A DNA stretch of 19,728 bases from Planctomycetota bacterium (GTDB taxonomy: Bacteria > Planctomycetota > Phycisphaerae > WQYP01). Positions 13,586 to 19,728 of this stretch are shown piece by piece. Location: contig JAJZOA010000072.1 of assembly GCA_021852225.1 (NCBI GenBank), positions 1 through 19,728 on the forward strand. The letters are read 5' to 3'. The position numbers were made by a program, and so were the translations under genes. Below the pieces are notes generated by a model. That model ran no database searches. It was not told the origin of the DNA and was given only the letters and a program-made list of their open reading frames with translations. Every line of letters begins with the position of its first letter. Within the stretch, counting starts at the first letter, position 1.

Positions 13586-14847
13586 AAAGCCGGCTCTCCC
13601 GAATGTGGCAATCTCTGGAACGGTGTTGCGCCGACCGGAAATTCGTAATATCGGCGTTGGCAATTATTTTTTTTGTGGGATTGGGGTTGCGGGCGGCATT
13701 GGCATGGCTGCATCCCATGCTGTTGCCTGACTCTATTGATTATCTTGCCCTGGCCCATCGCATCCTGCATGGCCAGAGTTATCGTGTGACCGGCATGTAC
13801 GCCAAACGCATGCCCGGCTATCCGGTTTTTCTGGCGGCGGTCGGCCTGGCGGGCGGGTTGAATATACATCTGGTCCTGCTGATTCAGGCGGTTTTTGGAG
13901 CACTGGTATCGCTGGTCGTATTCGCCATCAGCCGGCCAATAGGGACCGCCGCCGGACTTCTGGCCGCTCTGTTGACCGCTGTGGATCCGCTTTGTGTCGG
14001 CTTTTCGGCAGCGGTCCTGACGGAAATTCCTTTCATGCTGCTGTTTGTTCTGGCACTTTGGCTTCTGATTCAATTGCTAAGCCAACCGGGAAGCGCGTGG
14101 CGGTGGATATTGTTTTCGATCTGTTTTGCCACTGGCGTATATGTTCGAGCGGAAGTGGCCCTGTGCATTTTTCCTTTACTGGGCTGGCTTATATGGATGA
14201 ATCGTCGTTCACCACATTTGCGCCACGCGGTGGGCGGCACCATTGCATCCTTGGCAATCCTAACGCTTATTCTGCTGCCCTGGTGGCTGCGGAACTACCG
14301 CCTGTTTCACCATGATTTTTTCCGCTTCACCACCCTTCAGGGAATCAGCCTTTACGAATCCGTGTACAGCGGCGCCACCGGCGGACCGCGGCAGTCGGAT
14401 ATTGTTCGGCCGCCCGCCATTCAAAATCTGCCCGAAGGTCAGCGGGATGCCGCCTGGACGCGCCGCGCTTTTGCCGATGTATTTGATCACCCGTTTCGCA
14501 TGGTCCGGCTGGGCTTTGTCAAAATCGGCCGCACCTGGTCGCCCTGGCTGCATGCCCGCGGATATTCGCGGCCCTGGCTCAACGCCCTTTTGTGTGTTTG
14601 GTATGTCCCCTTATTTCTTCTGGCGTTGGCTGGCCTGCCGATCTTGCGCACCTGGCGCGGCCCGGCGGGAATACTGCTGATCGGCATCCTGTATTTTACG
14701 GCGATGCACGCGGTGTTCCTGGGATCTGTGCGCTATCGCGTGCCGGTCATGCCGCTGGTGTGCATATTTGCCGCCGCGGCTCCCGCCATCTGGCTGGGCC
14801 ACAAAGCATCGAATTTCCCCGTCCAGAATCATCCGACGACACCATAA
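13582..14847 (+). CDS. GT-C-fold membrane glycosyltransferase (ArnT/PMT-like, glycosyltransferase 39 group)
   Basis: The 421-residue polytopic protein has about nine to ten hydrophobic segments. The first external loop carries DSIDYLALAH (50-59) and KRMPGYPVFLA (75-85), the acidic site and 'PPGYP' signature of GT-C enzymes that use polyprenyl-phosphate sugars on the outer face of the inner membrane. RNYRLFHH begins a soluble region (about 235-310). VRYRVPVMPLV near the end is also typical. The sugar and acceptor cannot be told from sequence; lipid A, surface glycan or protein glycosylation are all possible. It starts with ATG in a 4-base overlap with tilS (ATGA) and has AAGG eight bases upstream. 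Its link to tilS looks like simple operon sharing. It is convergent with the histidine kinase gene. Confidence 0.85.
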   Translation: MKSRLSRMWQSLERCCADRKFVISALAIIFFVGLGLRAALAWLHPMLLPDSIDYLALAHRILHGQSYRVTGMYAKRMPGYPVFLAAVGLAGGLNIHLVLLIQAVFGALVSLVVFAISRPIGTAAGLLAALLTAVDPLCVGFSAAVLTEIPFMLLFVLALWLLIQLLSQPGSAWRWILFSICFATGVYVRAEVALCIFPLLGWLIWMNRRSPHLRHAVGGTIASLAILTLILLPWWLRNYRLFHHDFFRFTTLQGISLYESVYSGATGGPRQSDIVRPPAIQNLPEGQRDAAWTRRAFADVFDHPFRMVRLGFVKIGRTWSPWLHARGYSRPWLNALLCVWYVPLFLLALAGLPILRTWRGPAGILLIGILYFTAMHAVFLGSVRYRVPVMPLVCIFAAAAPAIWLGHKASNFPVQNHPTTP

Positions 14848-14894
14848 ATATTATATATCTACTCTATTATATATATATATTTAATTATTTATGA
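14848..14894. terminator. AT-only hairpin between convergent genes
   Basis: Between the glycosyltransferase stop (14845-14847) and the kinase stop (14925) is a tract of almost pure A/T with an ATATAT-rich imperfect inverted repeat (about 14847-14884). It may end transcription from both sides, but the stem has no G-C pairs, so this is weak. Confidence 0.35.
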
Positions 14895-14924
14895 TCATTT
14901 ACGCTGTCCGAAAAGTCCGCCGTG

Positions 14925-15689
14925 TTACAGATTCTTCAAAGACGCATCCACCGGCAATTCCAGGCGGAAGTTGGTGCCGCGGCCCGGCTCGCTGGTGACG
15001 AGCACATGCCCCTGATGCTCTTCAATAATCCGGCGGGTCGTGGCCAAACCCAGGCCTGTGCCTCCCTTTTTCGTGGTAAAATAGGCTTCAAACAGATGCG
15101 GCATGACCTGCGGGCTTATTCCGACGCCTGTATCGGAAATATCCACAAACACATTGACACGATTCAGATGGGTGCGGATGATCAGATCCCCGCCGCCGGG
15201 CATCGCCTGAAGCGCATTGAGCAGCAGGTTCAGCAGGGCCTGTTTGAACAAATTGCAATCCAGCCGAAGGAGCGGATTTTCAGCGCAGAGGCTGGCATGT
15301 AGGCGAACACCCGCCGCGTGCGCCTGGGGCTGAAAAAAGTCCACCATTTCCTGAACCACCCGATTGATATGCGTCGGCACCAGATGCAATTCCAGTCGAC
15401 CGGCAAAGCGTAAAAAATCGTCGATTGTTTCGGCCAGCCTGTCCACTTCCTTGCGCAAAGTGGCGGTGCGGGCGCGGCTGGTCTCAAGACCGGGTTTTCC
15501 GGACAAATCTTCCTGCAGCAACTGCAGATTCAGTTTCACGGTGGAAAGCGGATTTTTAAGCTCGTGCGCCAGACCACCGGCCAGTTCGCCCAGCGCGGCC
15601 AGTTGATGCAGTCGCGCCAGCCGTTCATGCTCGCGCGCGTCGGATGCGGACGGGGATGTGTTCTTCGGCTGTGGGGGCTGGTCGTGCAT
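14925..15689 (-). CDS. Soluble sensor-less histidine kinase, NtrB-like catalytic core
   Basis: The 254-residue protein is only the kinase core. The HisKA dimerisation helix has the phospho-acceptor His42 in GGLAHELKNPLS. The ATPase domain has the N-box QALLNLLLNALQAM with Asn158, the G1 box DTGVGI (186-191), the F-box LFEAYFTTKKGG and the G2 box GGTGLGLA (209-216). The HELKNPL form and the core are like NtrB/ZraS-type kinases. There is no transmembrane segment and no PAS or GAF domain; the first 20 residues are Pro/Ser-rich and probably disordered. No response regulator gene is nearby, so its partner is unknown. It lies 73 bases after the SNF2 gene on the same strand. No ribosome site precedes ATG 15689, but a promoter-like pair places a transcription start almost at the ATG. 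Confidence 0.93.
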   Translation of the reverse strand: MHDQPPQPKNTSPSASDAREHERLARLHQLAALGELAGGLAHELKNPLSTVKLNLQLLQEDLSGKPGLETSRARTATLRKEVDRLAETIDDFLRFAGRLELHLVPTHINRVVQEMVDFFQPQAHAAGVRLHASLCAENPLLRLDCNLFKQALLNLLLNALQAMPGGGDLIIRTHLNRVNVFVDISDTGVGISPQVMPHLFEAYFTTKKGGTGLGLATTRRIIEEHQGHVLVTSEPGRGTNFRLELPVDASLKNL

Positions 15690-15697
15690 TCAAACCA

Positions 15698-15727
15698 AGT
15701 ATAAAGTCGGAATTCCCCCGGCGGCAA
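15698..15727 (-). promoter_or_regulatory. Sigma-70-like promoter for the histidine kinase gene
   Basis: On the reverse strand TTGCCG (15722-15727) and TATACT (15698-15703) are 18 bases apart. Transcription would start about 0-5 bases before ATG 15689, giving a leaderless or very short-leader mRNA, which fits the missing Shine-Dalgarno. It lies in the 73-base gap after the SNF2 stop. Confidence 0.5.
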
Positions 15728-15762
15728 CCGAAAGGCCGTCATCTGCAGGCGATCCCGGGCGG

Positions 15763-18700
15763 TCAGGGGAGATCCGTCTGTTCCAGCGGGGCAAAAAGCT
15801 GGCGGACATCATCCGGCGTCAATTGTGCCGCTGCGCCCGCGCCGGCGTCCAGCAGGCCCTGCACCAGTGCCGATTTGCGCTGTTGCATGGCCTGAATTTT
15901 TTCTTCCACGGTGCCGCGCATGATCAGCTTGTACGTAAACACCGGCTTGGTCTGGCCGATGCGGTGGGCACGATCGGTCGCCTGGTTTTCCACCGCCGGG
16001 TTCCACCATGGATCATAATGAATAACCGTATCCGCTTCGGTCAGGTTCAGGCCGGTACCCCCCGCCTTGAGACTTATCAGGAACAGCGGCACTCCGCCCG
16101 CCTGAAATCTGCCCACCGGTGTGGTGCGATCCACTGTCTGGCCGTCAAGCCGGACAAAATCGATTTCGCGTTTGACGATTTCCTCTTCAATCAGGTCCAA
16201 CATTCCGGTGAACTGGGAAAACAGAAGGATTTTACGGCCTTCCTCTATCATCGGAGGCAGCATCTGCATCAGGTATTCGAGTTTTGATGACTCACGAACC
16301 GACGCGGCGCTGGGCAATTTGACCAGGCGCGGATCGCAACAGACTTGCCGGAGTTTAAGCAGGGCATCCAGAATCACAATATGCGAGCGGGCGATTCCCT
16401 TTCCGGCGATTTCATCCTGCACACGGGTTTGCATGACCGCGCGGATGCTTTCGTACAAATCCAACTGATCACCGGAAATTTCAATGGTGCGCACAACTTC
16501 GGTCTTGGCCGGCAATTCCAGCGCGACTTCCTGTTTGCGCCGCCGCATGATAAGGGGTCCGATGCGACGGGCCAGGGCCTCCCGGCGATGTGTGTCGCCG
16601 ACTTTTTCGATCGGATCACGAAAAACACGGCGGAATGTTTTGGCATCGCCGAGAAATCCGGGCAGAAGGAAGTCGTACAACGCCCACAACTCGCCCAGAT
16701 GATTCTCCAGTGGCGTTCCCGAAAGGCAGAGCCGATGGCGGGCTTCAATTCCCCGTGCAGTCTGGGCGTAGAGTGTCCGCGGATTTTTGATGACCTGCGC
16801 TTCATCCATGATCAGCAGATGGAACGCCGTTTTCCTAAGTTCTTCGCTATCCCGCGCCAGCAGCGGATAGGTGGTAAGCACCAGATCGTGCGAGGCAATG
16901 GCGGCGAACAGGTCGTGTCGCGCCGGACCATGCAACAGCACGGTTTTCAGGTCTGGCGCGAAACGCTCAGCTTCGGCGCGCCAGTTGTGAATAACGCTGG
17001 TTGGAGCGATAACCAGTGTGGGACGGTCCATTCGGCCCGATTCCTTTTCGCACACTATGTGTGCCAGTGTCTGCACGGTTTTCCCCAGCCCCATGTCGTC
17101 CGCCAGTACCCCGGACAGATCATGTTCCCGCAGGAACTGCAGCCAGTTCAGGCCGTCGCGCTGATAGCTCCGCAACTCGGCCTTCAGGCCGCCGGGCGGC
17201 GCTATGGCGGATAAGCCGGAAAAATTTCTCAATTTGTCGCCCAGCAATTTGAGCCGGTCATCGCCATTCCATTGCCAACTGTTGTCGATCAGCGAAAGCT
17301 GTGCGGCGCGCAGGCGGTCGACTCGCATTTTATTACCGGTCGCCTGCGCGGCGGGGTCCAGCAGTTCCACCAGAACACCCAGAATGCCTTCCAGTCGCTT
17401 GCGCGGAATGGAAATATTTCGGCCATCCGGAAGTCGAATGGCGATGGTTTTGCTTTTTTTGTCGGTCATGGCCAGTGCGGCGCGCAAAAGCGGAAGTATA
17501 TTGATGCGTTCCCCTTCCACTTCCACTCCCAGTTCCAGATCAAACCAGTTGTTGTCGCCGGTGGCCGTGGTTTCAAGAAAATAATCATCCACCTTGACCG
17601 TGCGACAGCGGAAACTGTGGTCAAATTCAATCCGCCAGCCTTCGAGTTCCAGCGCCGGGATTCCGCGCTGAACAAAGGTCTTCCAAGGGTCACTTAACCC
17701 CTCATTATAGAAGCTGACCGTGGAGGCCTTGTTTCCCTGCAGCCCCTGATAGTATGTTAAATTGCGCTCGCGGAGATCGTATTGACACAACGTGGTGTAA
17801 AAGCCCCGTTCAACGTCCATGCGGCGGCGCACCACGGCAACGCCGTCCGGCATATTAAGGCGCATTTGTTCAGGCCCCATGCCGGGTTTCACGCGTTGCC
17901 CCATATATTCCACCCAGAATTCGGCGTAATGAAAATATTTTTCAGATTCCTTCCAGGACAGCCGTTCGGAATACCACGGATTCTGGGCAGAAAACAAGTG
18001 CAGGATCGGAACGGGAACTTCGTCGTTCCTTATTTCCACACGCACTTCACGTGGCGCGGGAAAGGCCAGTTCCGCAAGCGTCCGCCGCAGGGCGGGTACG
18101 TTTTCCGGCTGCACCGGCGGACCGGAAAGCCAGGACGTCAGCCGCATGGGCGACCAGTCCAACTGTATAGGGCCATATTCGAATGTATTTGTGTCTATAT
18201 ACAGGCACTGCAGGCCCAGCACTATTTCGCCCGTCGGCTGCACCGAGAGACCAGGTATCTGGATGCCTTTTGACCCGTCGAGCCAGCACGGCGTTCCCGG
18301 CCGCGGTTTGCCGGGTTTCAGCGGCGGCGAACTGACGCTCCGCCAATAACAGCGCCCCGTTGACACCATCGCCGCAACAAGGTCAGCCGCCAGGCGGTAG
18401 GGAAACGGCGTATTCAGTCCGTCCAACGTTCCCGGAGAGCATGCCAGAAGCGTGCTGAGAATGGAAGAATCAACGGCTTTAACACTGGCTGGCGGGTTGC
18501 GCATCGCCTGACGGGGATTAAACGTCCGCACATTGCCGACGGAACCGTCTTTGTAAACATGCGCATTGCCTAGAATTACCGTAATTTGTCCGAAATGGTC
18601 CGGGTCAGGCGACAGGATATAAACAAAGCGGCGTTTTTCGCGGTTGGAAATTTCCGGAACCGCTGCGGCATGGTCTGCCCCGAAATCTTGTGTTCGCACC

Positions 18701-19191
18701 AGCCGCAACCACTTTTCCAGCTCGGCGGGCATGGGATGTTCGGCCACAGCAGGAGTCTCCGGTCCCGATTGCACCGGTGCGGCAACAATTCTGGGTTGGG
18801 TGCCGGATTTGGTTTGGGTGTCGGAATTGTCCGGATGGGCAATGGCCCCATTGACGAAGTCATGCGGCATGCGTTTGATGACATCGGCCGCGCCAAGATA
18901 CTCAATTATAACGGCGGCCACATGTTCGCAATTAAAACTTCGACGGCAGGTACAATGCCCCTCCATTACAATACCATGGGTTGTGTCCGATTTTATCTTC
19001 ACCACTACCGCAAAGGGCTTGGACTGGTTTTGCCGAACCTTGCCGGTCAGCATGTCATCTTCGTCCACCTGACAATCCAGAACACACCCCTCGCGCTGGG
19101 CAATGCGCCCCTCTTCAAATAATTCTTCGCTGATAAAAATGGCGGGACAGGTGCTTTGCATCTGGGTTCGGCTAAGTAATCCGGCAGTCAT
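15763..19191 (-). CDS. SWIM zinc-finger SNF2-family helicase
   Basis: The 1142-residue protein has an N-terminal SWIM zinc finger (CxCx5CxH: Cys80, Cys82, Cys88, His90), a large middle region of about 550 residues (the bacterial SNF2 extension), then a superfamily 2 ATPase. The ATPase has DDMGLGKT (Walker A, near 700), APTSVIHNW, LTTYPLL, MDEAQ (Walker B, near 795), LSGTPLEN, then the C-terminal lobe LLFSQFTGM, LDGQT, SLKAGGTGLNLTEAD and WWNPAVENQATDRAHRIGQ. All helicase motifs are intact. It should be a DNA-dependent ATPase that moves along or remodels protein-DNA complexes; bacterial members have been linked to transcription and repair. ATG 19191 is chosen with AAGGTG upstream; GTG 19200 is in frame but too close to that site. 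Its neighbours give no function hint, and no methylase or nuclease lies beside it, so a phage-defence role is not supported. Confidence 0.95.
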   Translation of the reverse strand: MTAGLLSRTQMQSTCPAIFISEELFEEGRIAQREGCVLDCQVDEDDMLTGKVRQNQSKPFAVVVKIKSDTTHGIVMEGHCTCRRSFNCEHVAAVIIEYLGAADVIKRMPHDFVNGAIAHPDNSDTQTKSGTQPRIVAAPVQSGPETPAVAEHPMPAELEKWLRLVRTQDFGADHAAAVPEISNREKRRFVYILSPDPDHFGQITVILGNAHVYKDGSVGNVRTFNPRQAMRNPPASVKAVDSSILSTLLACSPGTLDGLNTPFPYRLAADLVAAMVSTGRCYWRSVSSPPLKPGKPRPGTPCWLDGSKGIQIPGLSVQPTGEIVLGLQCLYIDTNTFEYGPIQLDWSPMRLTSWLSGPPVQPENVPALRRTLAELAFPAPREVRVEIRNDEVPVPILHLFSAQNPWYSERLSWKESEKYFHYAEFWVEYMGQRVKPGMGPEQMRLNMPDGVAVVRRRMDVERGFYTTLCQYDLRERNLTYYQGLQGNKASTVSFYNEGLSDPWKTFVQRGIPALELEGWRIEFDHSFRCRTVKVDDYFLETTATGDNNWFDLELGVEVEGERINILPLLRAALAMTDKKSKTIAIRLPDGRNISIPRKRLEGILGVLVELLDPAAQATGNKMRVDRLRAAQLSLIDNSWQWNGDDRLKLLGDKLRNFSGLSAIAPPGGLKAELRSYQRDGLNWLQFLREHDLSGVLADDMGLGKTVQTLAHIVCEKESGRMDRPTLVIAPTSVIHNWRAEAERFAPDLKTVLLHGPARHDLFAAIASHDLVLTTYPLLARDSEELRKTAFHLLIMDEAQVIKNPRTLYAQTARGIEARHRLCLSGTPLENHLGELWALYDFLLPGFLGDAKTFRRVFRDPIEKVGDTHRREALARRIGPLIMRRRKQEVALELPAKTEVVRTIEISGDQLDLYESIRAVMQTRVQDEIAGKGIARSHIVILDALLKLRQVCCDPRLVKLPSAASVRESSKLEYLMQMLPPMIEEGRKILLFSQFTGMLDLIEEEIVKREIDFVRLDGQTVDRTTPVGRFQAGGVPLFLISLKAGGTGLNLTEADTVIHYDPWWNPAVENQATDRAHRIGQTKPVFTYKLIMRGTVEEKIQAMQQRKSALVQGLLDAGAGAAAQLTPDDVRQLFAPLEQTDLP

Positions 19192-19498
19192 GGGCGACAC
19201 CTTCCGTGGCTCTCTGCAATCTCATGAACGAGACAGATTGCATTCACCCGGTATTTTCGCAAATTTCGCGCAAAAAGAAAAGGGGGAAGTGAAATATTCT
19301 CAGACGTCGCCAAAACTTCATAATAAATTCAATTTAGCGAATTATTATTGGCGCAAATTCTATATGCAGTAGTCCCAAATGCCATATACACCAATATGAT
19401 GTTATCGTGTTACGGAGATTGGAACGCGCCAGCAAGCGAAGAAGGCCGGAAACCGCCCACTTTGCCGCGGAAAGACGCCTTGTAACAGGGAGTTTTAA
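19192..19498. other. Intergenic region between tRNA-Asp and the SNF2 gene
   Basis: It holds the SNF2 leader with an 8-bp hairpin (19215-19242), an AT-rich part at 19315-19400 likely to include the SNF2 promoter, and nothing else I can name. The tRNA gene ends at 19499 and no strong terminator follows it on the reverse strand. Confidence 0.4.
19215..19242 (-). promoter_or_regulatory. Hairpin in the SNF2 gene leader
   Basis: TGCAATCT (19215-19222) and AGATTGCA (19235-19242) are perfect 8-base arms around 12 bases, ending about 24 bases upstream of ATG 19191. It may influence translation or mRNA stability, or be an operator. Confidence 0.4.
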
Positions 19499-19572
19499 CG
19501 AGGGCGACGGGGATCGAACCCGCAACCTTCGGATCGACAATCCGATGCTCTAACCAATTGAGCTACGCCCTC
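19499..19572 (-). tRNA. tRNA-Asp (anticodon GTC)
   Basis: On the reverse strand the 74-base sequence folds fully. The acceptor stem GAGGGCG/CGCCCTC leaves a discriminator G, as expected for Asp. The D-arm is GCTCAATTGGTTAGAGC. The anticodon stem TCGGA/TCCGA carries the loop TTGTCGA with anticodon GTC. The T-arm contains GGTTCGATCC. The 3' CCA is not encoded (TTA follows), so CCA must be added after transcription. It decodes GAC and GAU. Confidence 0.97.
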
Positions 19573-19596
19573 AATGGGGATATTTCCAAGCCCAGT

Positions 19597-19626
19597 ATGC
19601 TAAGGCGCGGGCGGCGGGTATGTCAA
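19597..19626 (-). promoter_or_regulatory. Sigma-70-like promoter for tRNA-Asp
   Basis: On the reverse strand a consensus TTGACA (19621-19626) is 18 bases from TAGCAT (19597-19602). The -10 lies about 25 bases before the mature tRNA 5' end, a normal distance. The spacer is very GC-rich, as is often seen for stable RNA promoters. Confidence 0.7.
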
Positions 19627-19682
19627 ACGAATGCAATTATTTTTACCCGGCGAGAGTCTCTTTTAATGGTCCGTTTTAAACT

Positions 19683-19705
19683 TTTCTGGCACATAACGCC
19701 AGAAA
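19683..19705. repeat. Perfect hairpin TTTCTGGC / GCCAGAAA
   Basis: Eight-base arms at 19683-19690 and 19698-19705 surround ACATAAC near the right edge. It could be a terminator for a gene outside the window or a leader element, but no long T-run adjoins it. Confidence 0.4.
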
Positions 19706-19728
19706 TAAAGGAATTTCGCGGCGACTCG

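Noticed and set aside
12759..13718. Long reverse-strand ORFs opposite tilS
   Set aside because: They are shadows of tilS, which has all its family motifs on the forward strand; the antisense products are Ala/Arg/Pro-rich with no motifs.
15763..19191. Phage-defence island around the SNF2 helicase
   Set aside because: SNF2 proteins occur in some defence systems, but no nuclease, methylase, PLD-nuclease partner or integrase lies beside it, and the PLD gene at 9199-10449 is a cardiolipin synthase in another operon.
19499..19572. tRNA-Asp as an integration site
   Set aside because: No integrase and no repeated copy of the tRNA 3' end is visible in the window.

Overview
This window looks like a chromosomal segment of a Gram-negative bacterium of the PVC group. 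A planctomycete, possibly of the Phycisphaerae, fits best. That placement is inference from several observations: a PEP-CTERM secreted protein with a Pro-Glu-Pro/hydrophobic/Arg-rich tail, a GspF/PilC-type platform protein next to a pseudopilin, Kdo-8-phosphate synthase (so a Kdo-containing outer membrane), secreted proteins of unknown family, moderately high G+C, and dense short tandem repeats (CACGAAG, CACAGAG, TGATCTG, TTCTGTA) of a kind I remember from such genomes. No phage, transposase, CRISPR or defence locus is visible. Most genes are housekeeping.

Layout. 1-303 (-): 5' part of a type II/IV pseudopilin gene. 301-602: a block of short-period direct and inverted repeats. 683-1975 (-): gspF/pilC. 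2396-4406 (+): nadC and birA, overlapping by 8 nt. 4592-5068 (-): DoxX-family membrane protein, with a possible 47-codon zinc-ribbon ORF downstream. 5480-6184 (-): PEP-CTERM protein with a good terminator at 5386-5420. 6185-6883: a long AT-rich intergenic stretch. 6884-8152 (+): secreted HEAT-like protein. 8301-9119 (+): kdsA. 9199-11323 (-): ndk, a cupin and a phospholipase-D-type cardiolipin synthase, probably one operon. 11620-12342 (-): exported protein with an internally duplicated module. 12419-14847 (+): tilS and a GT-C glycosyltransferase joined by an ATGA overlap. 14925-15689 (-): soluble orphan histidine kinase. 15763-19191 (-): SWIM/SNF2 helicase. 19499-19572 (-): tRNA-Asp(GTC) with a recognisable promoter.

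How the genes relate. nadC (NAD synthesis) and birA (biotinylation) are translationally coupled cofactor genes. kdsA, the GT-C transferase and the cardiolipin synthase all point to envelope building. The pseudopilin and gspF belong to a secretion or pilus machine that continues off the left edge. I did not find a convincing undescribed multi-gene system. The most unusual signal is the repeat block between the two pilus genes. It contains an almost perfect 28-bp inverted repeat, and it runs into the 5' end of the pseudopilin gene so that repeat sequence supplies the only visible start codons.
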